Below, piece after piece: positions 54,230-62,606 of a DNA stretch of 64,000 bases (positions are counted from its first letter, which is position 1; the number at the start of each line of letters is the position of its first letter). The DNA comes from Virgibacillus doumboii (lineage in GTDB: Bacteria > Bacillota > Bacilli > Bacillales > Amphibacillaceae): positions 2,232,001 to 2,296,000 of the forward strand of contig NZ_CADCWQ010000001.1 in the NCBI RefSeq assembly GCF_902806455.1, read 5' to 3'. Position numbers and translations under genes: made by a program. The notes below the pieces were generated by a model. That model was not told the origin of the DNA. It searched no databases and saw nothing but the letters and a program-made list of their open reading frames with translations.

Positions 54230-56042
54230 TTTGTCTCAACCCTGTACCATTATTTCCAGCTTGCTGGCCAAGACCATTCAGCTGCCGATTCAACCCCTGT
54301 ATCTCCCTGCTGAGATCCTGCAGTGTTTGTTGGGTATAACGGGAATTTGTTTGCTGAATTTCTTCGGACAAACGCCTTAGTTCCTGGAATTCCCGCTTGA
54401 TTCCATCATTTGTTTTTACCACGGAATCATTCATATTTCGGACAACCTGATCAAGCTTGTCAGCCAATTGACCCTCCAGGCCTGTCACATAGCCCGCGAG
54501 CGTATCCTTTAACACGTGAACACTTGCTTCGATCTGATTCTCCCGTTGATTAAACGAATTATTCATCTGTGAAATTGTCTTGTTTATTTCACTGATCAGC
54601 TGATTGTTCTGCAATCCCATATTTTCGTACGAACGGGAAGCATCCTGTACTTGTCGCTCAAATGCTTTCGATTCCTCAGAATGGGCTTTCAGATGTTGAT
54701 TAAACGTCCGGTTAAATTCCTTCAACTCGTTAAAACGATCGGTCAACAGATACTTATACTCAGCCTGTGTTTGATTAATAACATCAAGTGCTTCAGGCAG
54801 TCCGGCAATCGATTCTCCCATTTTATCAAAGTCCTGTGAAAGATCGCTCAAACCGGAAATGATCCCAGCCAGTTTTGTGCTGAGGTCGCTTCCAAAAATC
54901 TGCTTAAATTCCTTGTTGTGCGCATCCATTTTATCAGCCAGGTCACTACTTTTCTGCGTTATTTTTTCAAATGCAGCCTGTATGGATTCCTGTCCTTCCA
55001 TAATCGAAGAAATGAAGGATTTCAGCTCCACAACAGATTCCTCGAAATGATTCAATGTATCCATCTGAGCTGTCGAAACTTCCTTCACACGTTCATAGGT
55101 GTTTTCAAACGCTTTTGCCATTCGCTCATTTTTGGAATCCATCTTTTTAAAATAGGAAAACAACGAATCAAAATTATTATTCAGCCTTGTTGTGGACTCA
55201 CCAAATCCATCAGTCACTTCTTTCATATGGTCAAATAATTCCTGAAAGTCCTGCAGATTGCTGGAGAGTCCATCGTTAAACTTTGCCAAATCCTCTGCCG
55301 ATTGCTGCAGTCCGCTTGTATATTCCTGGAATCCGGAAAATGCATTTTCAATCCCTGTTAACGACTTTTGATTCGTTTCCTGAAGATGAAGAATGGAATG
55401 GTTAATGGTTTCTGATACTTCAATCAGGCGACCTATCCCATCCTGTTCATTTTCTTCTAACCTGGATTCCACCTTTAACATGATATCCGTAAGCATAAAC
55501 TCCGTATTAAACACTTTAATAAGTACGGTCATAATCAGTGATAACCCCATGCCCGCAATACTTGTGTAAAATGCCACATCAATTCCCGACAAAACAGCAG
55601 CAACATTTTCAACCAATTGACTGCCAGTTGCATTGATACTGCCCAGAGATATAGTCAGACCAATAAATGTACCCAGCACCCCTATCAAAATAAATACGGA
55701 AACAGTCATCTGTACTATTTTAATAAGACTGACAACGGGCATGTTAAATACACGCCAACTGGAAAACTTCTCTTGCACAAAGGTTTCCGGTTTTACCGAT
55801 TCTGCTTGTTGAATCCTGTCAAACTGCTCTTTAAAAGCATGCAGTGGCTCAATATCCATCCGGTCGGTGTCAGTTATGTAGTTTCTTATTTTTTTCAGCT
55901 TCATAAACAATGTAAGATGAATCAAAAGCGTGATAACAAAGGTGATGAACAACACCATAAATATCAGTTCGATCGTTGCATTTGATAATAGAGCCTCTGC
56001 TTTTTGCTCACTTGTAAAAAGTTCCAAAATGAATTGCAGCAT
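54219..56042 (-). CDS. MotA/TolQ/ExbB-type channel protein with long coiled-coil tail, ZorA-like
   Basis: 607 residues. Membrane helices lie at about 24-47, 106-134 (ILIGVLGTFIGLTISLG) and 146-178 (AAVLSGIDVAFYTSIAGMGL), the MotA/TolQ order. The remaining 430 residues are a long helical tail rich in Gln, Glu, Ser and Asn. Such tails are known from ZorA of the Zorya phage-defence system, where they reach into the cytoplasm. GGAGGG lies 5 bases before the ATG. With the ZorB-like protein it should form a proton- or sodium-driven motor; its output is unknown. Confidence 0.88.
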   Translation of the reverse strand: MLQFILELFTSEQKAEALLSNATIELIFMVLFITFVITLLIHLTLFMKLKKIRNYITDTDRMDIEPLHAFKEQFDRIQQAESVKPETFVQEKFSSWRVFNMPVVSLIKIVQMTVSVFILIGVLGTFIGLTISLGSINATGSQLVENVAAVLSGIDVAFYTSIAGMGLSLIMTVLIKVFNTEFMLTDIMLKVESRLEENEQDGIGRLIEVSETINHSILHLQETNQKSLTGIENAFSGFQEYTSGLQQSAEDLAKFNDGLSSNLQDFQELFDHMKEVTDGFGESTTRLNNNFDSLFSYFKKMDSKNERMAKAFENTYERVKEVSTAQMDTLNHFEESVVELKSFISSIMEGQESIQAAFEKITQKSSDLADKMDAHNKEFKQIFGSDLSTKLAGIISGLSDLSQDFDKMGESIAGLPEALDVINQTQAEYKYLLTDRFNELKEFNRTFNQHLKAHSEESKAFERQVQDASRSYENMGLQNNQLISEINKTISQMNNSFNQRENQIEASVHVLKDTLAGYVTGLEGQLADKLDQVVRNMNDSVVKTNDGIKREFQELRRLSEEIQQTNSRYTQQTLQDLSREIQGLNRQLNGLGQQAGNNGTGLRQNGY

Positions 56043-56334
56043 GGTTGCCCTCCTCTAAGACCACTTTCTTTATAGGTATTCAGGGCATGGACAAATCATG
56101 AGCTTTTTTAAGTAGATGAGACAGATCCCACTTTACACACGTCCTTCTTTTCCTGGGGTAAAAGAATCAACAAACAAGTTAACTTGGGTAAAGGATGATT
56201 GGTATTTGTGGTATCATAGTTTCTGAAGTCTGATAGCAACAATTGCCGTATCTTATCGTAAAAACCATTATTTTATCGAGATTGATGAACAGGAATAGCG
56301 ATTAAATAAACCGCATTCGAAAGGACACAGAAGC

Positions 56335-57237
56335 ATGAAAAATGGTATTATCTCGTATGGAGAAGCATTTATCGATTACATAGCAAATGATCCATCAAAC
56401 AGCAATTTCCAAACATACCTGGGCGGAACTACTGTAAATGTAGCTGTCGGGGTCCGGAGACTTGGTACCCCGGCATATTATCTGTGCAAAATAGGAACGG
56501 ATGATGATAGCCAATTTATTACAACGAAACTGAATCCTGAACAGGTTAGTCAGGAGTTTTGCGTCGTAAACAATCATAAAAGCATATGTAAAGTTTACAC
56601 CCATCTTAATGAAAACAGAGAGCGTTATTTCCATGCTTATATCGACGATACACCGGATGAGCAGCTACTGGAGACGGAACTGCATGAGGAGCTTTTCAAT
56701 AAGGCAATGATTTTTTACTGCGGATCAGGAACGTTATTTCATCCGACAGCAAAAAACACAACCAAAGCAGCAATTAAAATGGCAAAAAAACATGGTACAC
56801 TCGTTGCTTTCGATCCTAACATTCGGCTGAAACGGTGGCAGAATGAACAGGAATGCAGAGGGACCATTAACAGCATCCTTTCAAATGTGGATATTCTTAA
56901 AATTGCCAAAGACGAATTACTGTTTTTAATGGAAACATCTACTCTGGAAGAAGGTATCAACAAACTCGCTGACTATCAGATTCCTTATGTTTGGATCACA
57001 TTAGGAGAAAAAGGTGCATTAGTCATTCATCAGGATAAAAAAATCCACGTAGCCAGTGAAAAAGTCCAAGCAATCGATACAACTGGAGCCGGGGATGCTT
57101 TTATGGCCGGAATCCTTTACTGCTTTCACGAGTATGGAACCCCCACAAACCAAGCAAAACTAACAACATATACAAAATTCGCAAATAAACTTGGTGCAAA
57201 AGTGACCACACGATTTGGTGCATTAACTGCACAGTGA
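56335..57237 (+). CDS. PfkB family sugar kinase (fructokinase-like)
   Basis: 300 residues. GEAFIDYIAND is the start, YLGGTTVNVAVGVRRLG the first PfkB signature region, AFDPNIRLKRW the second and DTTGAGDAFMAGILY carries the catalytic aspartate and anion hole. It should phosphorylate a sugar or sugar derivative such as fructose with ATP. No sugar transporter or regulator is adjacent. A terminator follows. Confidence 0.88.
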   Translation: MKNGIISYGEAFIDYIANDPSNSNFQTYLGGTTVNVAVGVRRLGTPAYYLCKIGTDDDSQFITTKLNPEQVSQEFCVVNNHKSICKVYTHLNENRERYFHAYIDDTPDEQLLETELHEELFNKAMIFYCGSGTLFHPTAKNTTKAAIKMAKKHGTLVAFDPNIRLKRWQNEQECRGTINSILSNVDILKIAKDELLFLMETSTLEEGINKLADYQIPYVWITLGEKGALVIHQDKKIHVASEKVQAIDTTGAGDAFMAGILYCFHEYGTPTNQAKLTTYTKFANKLGAKVTTRFGALTAQ

Positions 57238-57291
57238 ACCAAATAACAAAAAATCGAGTTACAATGGTGTTCAATTTGTCAAATACAGAAG

Positions 57292-57328
57292 AGTCCTTAC
57301 TTTAAATCCCAAGTAAGGACTTTTTGTT
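57292..57328 (+). terminator. Terminator after the sugar kinase gene
   Basis: AGTCCTTACT (57292-57301) pairs with AGTAAGGACT (57312-57321), followed by TTTTGTTC. Confidence 0.88.
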
Positions 57329-57357
57329 CAACTATCTCAAATTCACTTCCCACACAG

Positions 57358-57960
57358 TCATGCCGATTCCACTCCTTTAACCTCATAACGTTTATACTTA
57401 ACCATAGATACAATCCCAAGAACGGGTCCAATCGCTAAAATGGCAAAGACCCATTGCCAGCCGATAACTTCCTGAATAATTAATGTAAAAGAAAAGGTGG
57501 ATTTTTTAGTTGCTGCCGGTGCATCTTCCAACATAAAATGAACAATTATTGCTGCAAACAGTGCCAAAACCGAACTGCAAATAATCACCAACTGCCAATT
57601 TATTGACGAAAAAAATATTACTGCAAAATGTGGTAAAGATGTTCCCAGGGTTAACGCTGCTATTAAAATACCAACAGCAAGCCCGCGTTTTTTTGGAAAC
57701 CACTGGGATAAAATTTTCACTGCTACCGGATATACTCCAGCCAGAGTCAGTCCAGTTAACACCCTTAATAACATTCCGAGAAAAGCATGATTAGTCAGTA
57801 TTATTATGCCATTCAATATTGCTCCCAAAAGTGCAAAAATCTTTCGGGAATTATACGATCTGCAATCCCAAAATAAGAGCGTGAACCTCTCCAACTAATC
57901 GCTTTGCAATTTGATGGAGCATCCCAAAATACAAATGATTTATAGGATTTTCCTCCTTCC
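57358..57960 (-). pseudogene. MFS transporter remnant (truncated, frameshifted, internally deleted)
   Basis: The readable part (GAILNGIIILTNHAFLG, then LTGLTLAGVYPVAVKILSQW) is the middle of an MFS protein. Just upstream another frame reads YFGIADRIIP, the usual GxxxDR loop; loss of one C before CGAAAG breaks the frame. After the loop KKSTFSFTLI the text jumps to a C-terminal end (YKRYEVKGVESA), so several spans are missing. The start is cut at the edge of the tnpB element. It cannot make a working transporter. Confidence 0.8.
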
Positions 57961-59340
57961 ATGATCGTCGCTTTGTTCGCTATGAACCGAGTCTTACACC
58001 ATCTCCAGAGGCGTTAATTATACTGTTCGGGCGGGACCTCGACCTACAGTTTATCTATAGAGTTTATGCTGTTGGGCTGAGACCCATTTGGGCCAGACCA
58101 GCGTTTTCGATGTTAAGCGCTGCATTATGATCACGGTCAAGTATGGTTCCGCAATCCTTACAAATATGGGTGCGAATGGAGAGTGACTTTTTCACATGAT
58201 TACCACAGCTTGAACAGTTTTGACTGGTGTAATGGGGTTTTATTTTAACTAATACACCGCCATTTCGTTCACATTTATAGGCTATCATATTACGAAAATT
58301 ACCCCACCCGGCATCATGAATGGATTTTGCCAAATGGCGGTTTTTGACCATGTTTTTGATTGTTAAGTCTTCCATGAAAACCATGCTGTAATCATTCGAA
58401 ATACGAAAGCTTTGCTTGTGATGAAAATCCCTGCGTTGATTAGTCACTTTCGCATGGATTTTCTTCACTTTTTCAAGTTGCTTTTTCCAGTTTTCCGATC
58501 CTTTTGCTTTACGCGATAATTTTCGTTGCATACGTTTTAGTTTCTTTTCTTCTTTATGAAGAAACCTCGGATTAGCAATTTCCGTTCCATCAGACAAGAC
58601 GGCAAACTTTTTGATGCCTACATCAATACCTGTTGTGTCAAAACGAACGTCTACAGCTTTATGGTTTACGTGTTTTTCAACACTAAAAATCGCAAACCAA
58701 TGGCCTCCTTGGCGTTTAATAACGACTTGTTTAACTGTTCCATCCAATTTTCGGTGGAGATTGATCTTAATCAAACCTAATTTAGAAATGCATAAATTAC
58801 CACCGTCATCAAACGAGGCAGCGTAACGAATGGTTTATGTTCTCGTCTTGCCAGTTTTCTTGTTCTTCACTTTTTGCATGCCAATTCCAAACTGTGTAAA
58901 GGTAATAGAGTTATAATCTTTGTATTTCTTTTGCTTCGGGTACCTTGCATCTCCTTTGAAAAACTTATCAAACGCTTTTTCCAGTCGAAAAAACACCTCT
59001 TGTAACGGCTGGGAGGGAACACTTTTCAAAAAGGCAAATTTCTTTTTATCCTTTGTTTGCCGTTTTTGTAAGTTGTAACGTGACAACCCTTTTTTATATT
59101 GCTTATAAAACCGTTGTTTATCCAAGAGTGCAGCGTTGTACTGCTGGCGACAGATGGATATCCAGCTATGTAGCATTTGAGTTTGCTTTTCAGTTGGGTA
59201 TATTTCGTACTTGTAATTTAGAATCATCTGCCGTCACCCTTTTTCCGAACATGTGTTTGTGTTTAGTTTACATCACCTTTTACTTTTTGTAAAGTTCAGT
59301 TTATTATTTTTACAAATAATAAAAGCCATTCATCCCCCAC
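57961..59340 (-). mobile_element. IS605/IS1341-type element (tnpB only)
   Basis: The element holds a tnpB and no tnpA. On the minus strand the 100 bases after tnpB (GGTCGAGGTCCCGCC, then CTCTGGAGATGGTGTAAGAC and TTCATAGCGAACAAAGCGAC) look like a right end that would also form the 3' part of an omega-RNA. Upstream is an AT-rich stem (TTTATTATTT / AAATAATAAA, 59300-59323) that may belong to the left end. Borders are estimates. Confidence 0.65.
58064..59227 (-). pseudogene. tnpB: tnpB (IS605 OrfB) with an in-frame stop
   Basis: Both halves are in one frame and are split only by a TAA at 58835-58837; together they give about 387 codons. The N-terminal half starts MILNYKYEIYPTEKQTQML. The C-terminal half keeps the RuvC residues (GIDVGIKKFAVLS, FMEDLTIKNM, LDRDHNAALN) and a four-cysteine zinc ribbon (NCSSCGNHVKK, THICKDCG). 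TnpB proteins are omega-RNA-guided nucleases that help keep the element. The stop should abolish full-length product unless read through. Confidence 0.88.
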
Positions 59341-59444
59341 TAAATCGGATAAGTTTTGAAGGGGAATTCTGGCTGATTTATGTTAAGTATTGAAATCGAT
59401 TTCATTAAATGTGCTTACATATTTTGTTACCAGCTAACAACAAA

Positions 59445-59478
59445 ATTGGACAAGGAGCTGCTAACTCCCTGTCCAATT
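59445..59478 (-). terminator. Terminator of the 59478 small gene
   Basis: ATTGGACAGGGA pairs with TCCTTGTCCAAT on the minus strand, followed by TTTGTTGTT. The stem begins at the stop codon. Confidence 0.8.
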
Positions 59479-59681
59479 CAAGGCGAATCCTCCAACGAAG
59501 GCTTCGCGCCCATATTCTTTTTCTTCTTTTTAAACCCTTTATCAAGCTGCCCGGCATTTTCAATATCTCCGGACATGCTGTATCCTTCAACTTCTACATT
59601 TCCGGTTGTTCCGTAAAGCCCCATTCCGCCAAGTTCAACATTTACGTCTTCCTTAATTTTTTTCTTCTTTTCGTCAGCCAC
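59478..59681 (-). CDS. Small charged hypothetical protein
   Basis: 67 residues from GTG 59681 with AGGTGA upstream. The start MADEKKKKIKEDVNVELGGM and the run DKGFKKKKKNMGAKPSLEDS frame a Gly/Val/Glu-rich middle without membrane segments. No family is recognised. A terminator follows, and three similar small genes lie in a row (59478, 59709, 59885). Confidence 0.7.
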   Translation of the reverse strand: MADEKKKKIKEDVNVELGGMGLYGTTGNVEVEGYSMSGDIENAGQLDKGFKKKKKNMGAKPSLEDSP

Positions 59682-59708
59682 TAGTTCACCTCAATGTCTC
59701 GAAGCGCA

Positions 59709-59867
59709 TTATCGTTTCCGTTTATTACGCCTGTTATCCAAATTCAGAAACTCAGTGTCTTCTGCAATTTCCGCATCATTTTTATCATGTTTTGGTTCAG
59801 TATTATATTTAATAACATTTCGTTGGTTGCCTTTATCCTTATTGCGGTTTTTATTTTGTTCTGACAC
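59709..59867 (-). CDS. Very small hydrophilic protein
   Basis: 52 residues from GTG 59867 with AGGAGG upstream. SEQNKNRNKDKGNQRNVIKY at the start and a C-terminal NLDNRRNKRKR make it Asn/Lys/Arg-rich. It resembles minor spore or nucleic-acid-binding peptides only in composition. Confidence 0.6.
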   Translation of the reverse strand: MSEQNKNRNKDKGNQRNVIKYNTEPKHDKNDAEIAEDTEFLNLDNRRNKRKR

Positions 59868-59884
59868 AAAAAAACCTCCTATTA

Positions 59885-59983
59885 CTATCTTGGTGGTCGG
59901 TTCTGACGATTTTTAGGTTCATTTTTCAGTGCGTTCAACTCTTCTTTCTTCTTATTTTTTCTTTCCTTCTGACCTTTACCCAA
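59885..59983 (-). CDS. Very small basic peptide
   Basis: 32 residues (MGKGQKERKNKKKEELNALK, then NEPKNRQNRPPR) from TTG 59983 six bases after AGGAGGG. About half the residues are Lys, Arg or Asn. Probably co-transcribed with the 59709 gene. Confidence 0.6.
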   Translation of the reverse strand: MGKGQKERKNKKKEELNALKNEPKNRQNRPPR

Positions 59984-60030
59984 ATTAATCCCTCCTTTTT
60001 GAGGTAGTTTGAGCGAATCGTCAAAAAAAA

Positions 60031-60072
60031 ATACACGGATTGAGACTCAGTTGCCCTAATCCGTGTATCTTT
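60031..60072. terminator. Terminator of the aspartate racemase gene
   Basis: ATACACGGATT (60031-60041) pairs with AATCCGTGTAT (60058-60068). On the minus strand it is followed by a T-run (TTTTTTTTTGACG), and on the plus strand by CTTTTTATTT. Confidence 0.88.
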
Positions 60073-60768
60073 TTATTTAAAAACCTGATCCACCATTTTA
60101 TCCACGTGAATTTCCATCGTATTCAGCAGTGCAATATCAACATCTTCATCATTTAAAATCATTGGCAGCTCCGTACAACCAAGAATCAGACCATCCAAAT
60201 TTTCTTCCCTGGTCATCTTGTTAATGATTTTCAAAAAAGCTTCCTTCGTGTCCTCTTTAACAATTCCGTTTTCCAGCTCATCAACAATCCGCTGATGGAT
60301 AAACTGCTGCTCTTCCTCGCTTGGCACAGCAATTTTTTTACTGCTTTCAAGAAATGGCTTTTTGAAAAAATCATGTTCCATCGTAAACTTTGTGCCGAGA
60401 AGCCCGACATTTTTAAGGCCTAACGCATCCGCTTTCCTGTACGTTTCTTCTACAATGCTGAACATCGGAACATTCACTTTTTTCTTTACTTCATCAAACA
60501 CGATGTGCGGCGTATTCGCGGAAATAACCACAAAATCCGCACCGATACTCTCCAATTTCTGAGCAGCACCGCCAACGTAATCAATCAGATCATCCAGCCG
60601 ATCCTCACTGATGAATTTGAATATGTTATACATGTTTATGCTGTTAATGAAGAGTTCCGGCAAATCCTGTTTACTGTTCACCCGGCCCTGGTATTTGTGA
60701 ATGAATGACTGGTAATATTCCACCGTTGATTCAGGACCCAAACCACCAACAATACCTGCTCGCTTCAT
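60073..60768 (-). CDS. Aspartate/glutamate racemase family protein (YgeA-like)
   Basis: 231 residues. GIVGGLGPESTVEYYQSF is the family start. One catalytic cysteine is clear in LGCTELPMIL; at the other position the sequence is ISANTPHIVF, with threonine as in the E. coli L-Asp/Glu racemase YgeA (T83/C197). It should make D-Asp or D-Glu. It is a single gene unrelated in sequence to the 48242 racemase. Confidence 0.9.
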   Translation of the reverse strand: MKRAGIVGGLGPESTVEYYQSFIHKYQGRVNSKQDLPELFINSINMYNIFKFISEDRLDDLIDYVGGAAQKLESIGADFVVISANTPHIVFDEVKKKVNVPMFSIVEETYRKADALGLKNVGLLGTKFTMEHDFFKKPFLESSKKIAVPSEEEQQFIHQRIVDELENGIVKEDTKEAFLKIINKMTREENLDGLILGCTELPMILNDEDVDIALLNTMEIHVDKMVDQVFK

Positions 60769-61044
60769 TATATCCCTTCCTTTTTTCTGATTATTCCACT
60801 CGGGTTACTTAATTATATGATATCACATTTAAAACTATCGGGACACTTGGATGCATGTCCCAATCATCGTCAGTAAATTACAACATTTTTATGTTAATAT
60901 GAACCTAAGAGAAGAATTGCACCTAAAGTATTTGAGATAGGATAATAGCTAATTTGCATCGTACTTAAAATTAATAAATGAATGAACCTTTTTATCAATT
61001 CAATTGTATAAACAAGTAAAAGGATGAAAAGGAGTCGATCACAC

Positions 61045-61416
61045 ATGGCTTTAGGTTGGTTAATCAGTACGATTGTAGCAGCAATTCTTGGAACGGCATT
61101 CGCAACACTGATAATGACAATGAACAAAAAAGTTGTTCGAGATAATAAGGGAGATATTGATTTTAGTAAGTCTGACATCTATTTCCACTGGACGAGATGG
61201 GATTACGTGATTATCATAGCTGCAGTTTACACGTTTTTATGTATATGCGGTCTTTTGTTATTTCTGCTTCGGGGAGATAATATTGACAGTCCCTTGATTC
61301 AATTTTTTATTCATCAAACGTTTGTGTTTTCATTAATTACATTTATCTGGTTCATAACCAGAATTGCGTTTGTTTTTAAAGGGATAAAAGAGCGGTGGTC
61401 CGATGAATTTAAATAA
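61045..61416 (+). CDS. Small membrane protein preceding the ECF sigma gene
   Basis: 123 residues with three membrane spans (ALGWLISTIVAAILGTAFAT, VIIIAAVYTFLCICGLLLFL, FVFSLITFIWFITRIAFVF). ATG 61045 is preferred, with AAAGGAG upstream. It overlaps the sigma gene by 14 bases, so the two are coupled. No family is recognised. It may be a sensor or part of the regulation. Confidence 0.75.
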   Translation: MALGWLISTIVAAILGTAFATLIMTMNKKVVRDNKGDIDFSKSDIYFHWTRWDYVIIIAAVYTFLCICGLLLFLLRGDNIDSPLIQFFIHQTFVFSLITFIWFITRIAFVFKGIKERWSDEFK

Positions 61417-61927
61417 AGAGGTTGCATCCGCAGATTTTGAAAAGCGAGATGACCATTCAATAGAAGAATTATTTGTTACTTATAAAGCGCCAATTTATCA
61501 GTTTGTCTATCGATATTGCCAGGATGAACAGTTAAGTATTGATATCGTACAGGATACATTTGTCAGATTTCATAAATATCAGGAACACTTTGATGAGGAA
61601 AAGTCCAGTATCAAAACCTATTTGTTCCGTATGGCATACCAGCTTATGATAAATAGACTAAAAAAGCGTACCCGAATGAAAAAAAAACTGCCTTTTTTAT
61701 ATATGCAAAACGAGCAACAGGTATTATCACACGAAGATAAACTATCGATTCAGGCAGTAATCCAGCAGCTCCCGGATGAACAGCGTGCAGTTATTCTATT
61801 AACGTATTATCACGATCTGAAGCAAAAGGATATTTCTGAAATTCTTAAGATCCCGGTAGGTACCGTGAAGTCACGACTTCATGTTTCACTAAAAAAATTA
61901 AGAGTATTACTGGAGGGTAACGAATGA
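61403..61927 (+). CDS. ECF RNA polymerase sigma factor
   Basis: 174 residues. Region 2 is YKAPIYQFVYRYCQDEQLSID with DIVQDTFVRFHKY; region 4 is LPDEQRAVILLTYYHDLKQK, then DISEILKIPVGTVKSRLHVS. It is most like SigV/YlaC-type ECF factors. Its start lies inside the membrane-protein gene and its stop overlaps the next start (ATGA), giving a three-gene operon. Such factors answer envelope or oxidative stress. The target promoter is not known. Confidence 0.92.
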   Translation: MNLNKEVASADFEKRDDHSIEELFVTYKAPIYQFVYRYCQDEQLSIDIVQDTFVRFHKYQEHFDEEKSSIKTYLFRMAYQLMINRLKKRTRMKKKLPFLYMQNEQQVLSHEDKLSIQAVIQQLPDEQRAVILLTYYHDLKQKDISEILKIPVGTVKSRLHVSLKKLRVLLEGNE

Positions 61928-62160
61928 GAAAAAAAGAGATTCCTGATGAATTGCAGAACAGGTTAGAGGAATTTCACGTGGAAGTACCGGAAATTCCAGC
62001 AAAAAAAAGTAAGCTGGAACGACTGGCAAACTGGATTTATGCACCGGCAAAGGATCCACTGGAAATATTGGCTATTCAAGGAAATTCCATCACCCGGGTT
62101 GCATTTTACCCACTGATTTTATTACTTGCTTTGTTTTTTACACCTATTTTCTTTATTTGA
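61924..62160 (+). CDS. Small membrane-anchored partner of the ECF sigma (candidate anti-sigma)
   Basis: 78 residues. A soluble N-terminus (IPDELQNRLEEFHVEVPEIP) is followed by one C-terminal membrane helix (VAFYPLILLLALFFTPIFFI). By place it should be the anti-sigma factor, but it lacks the HxxxCxxC zinc site of the common ZAS class and is too short for other classes. It may act through simple binding and membrane capture. Confidence 0.7.
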   Translation: MRKKEIPDELQNRLEEFHVEVPEIPAKKSKLERLANWIYAPAKDPLEILAIQGNSITRVAFYPLILLLALFFTPIFFI

Positions 62161-62249
62161 TTTGTACGTCCCTTATCCCAATTTAAAATTGAAACGTAAA
62201 TACAGGTGAAAACGTAATACTATCAGAAGAACTGTTTTGGAGGTGATTC

Positions 62250-62384
62250 ATTATCTTTTGGATTCTCATTGCAATAGTTGTTATCCTGGGAATTTCCGGA
62301 TTTTTCAGGGGAAAACGTTTTGACAACGAAACAGATGAACAGATTAGAAACAGACAACGAATGCAGACTCGAAATTGGTGGTGA
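62250..62384 (+). CDS. Single-pass small membrane protein with apparent ATT start
   Basis: 44 residues read as (M)IFWILIAIVVILGISGFF, then a polar tail RGKRFDNETDEQIRNRQRMQ and TRNWW. GGAGGTGA (62239-62246) is excellent, but the frame has no ATG, GTG or TTG nearby; ATT 62250 is six bases from GGAGG and ATC 62253 is next. A membrane span plus a charged tail looks like a real small protein. The remaining non-coding sequence from 62161 to 62606 shows only the terminator below. Confidence 0.6.
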   Translation: MIFWILIAIVVILGISGFFRGKRFDNETDEQIRNRQRMQTRNWW

Positions 62385-62569
62385 ATTTTCAACATAAGAA
62401 TAGGCTTTGTGTACGTTTTTTTAATATCGGACACATTTATTATTTTGCTGAGTTTGTAAGGAAGGCTTATTCTCAGGAAAAGATCTAAACCTCAAACCCG
62501 AATGTCCTCACAAGAAGTTACAGCAATTTTATATATAACGGATCCAGTTTCTCCAATAACAGTTTTAAA

Positions 62570-62599
62570 TTAAAATAATACCCCCATAGTGAGGGTATT
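62570..62599 (-). terminator. Terminator of the frameshifted DUF3231 gene
   Basis: On the minus strand AATACCC pairs with GGGTATT, followed by ATTTTAATTT. Confidence 0.65.
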
Positions 62600-62606
62600 T
62601 TGGAAA

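Noticed and set aside
53537..56042. A complete Zorya defence system
   Set aside because: Only ZorA- and ZorB-like genes are present. The flanking genes are a metabolic operon and a sugar kinase, with no helicase or ZorC/ZorE-type gene.
58064..59227. tnpB broken by a frameshift
   Set aside because: The distance between the two parts is a multiple of three and the frame is continuous; the defect is a single in-frame TAA.
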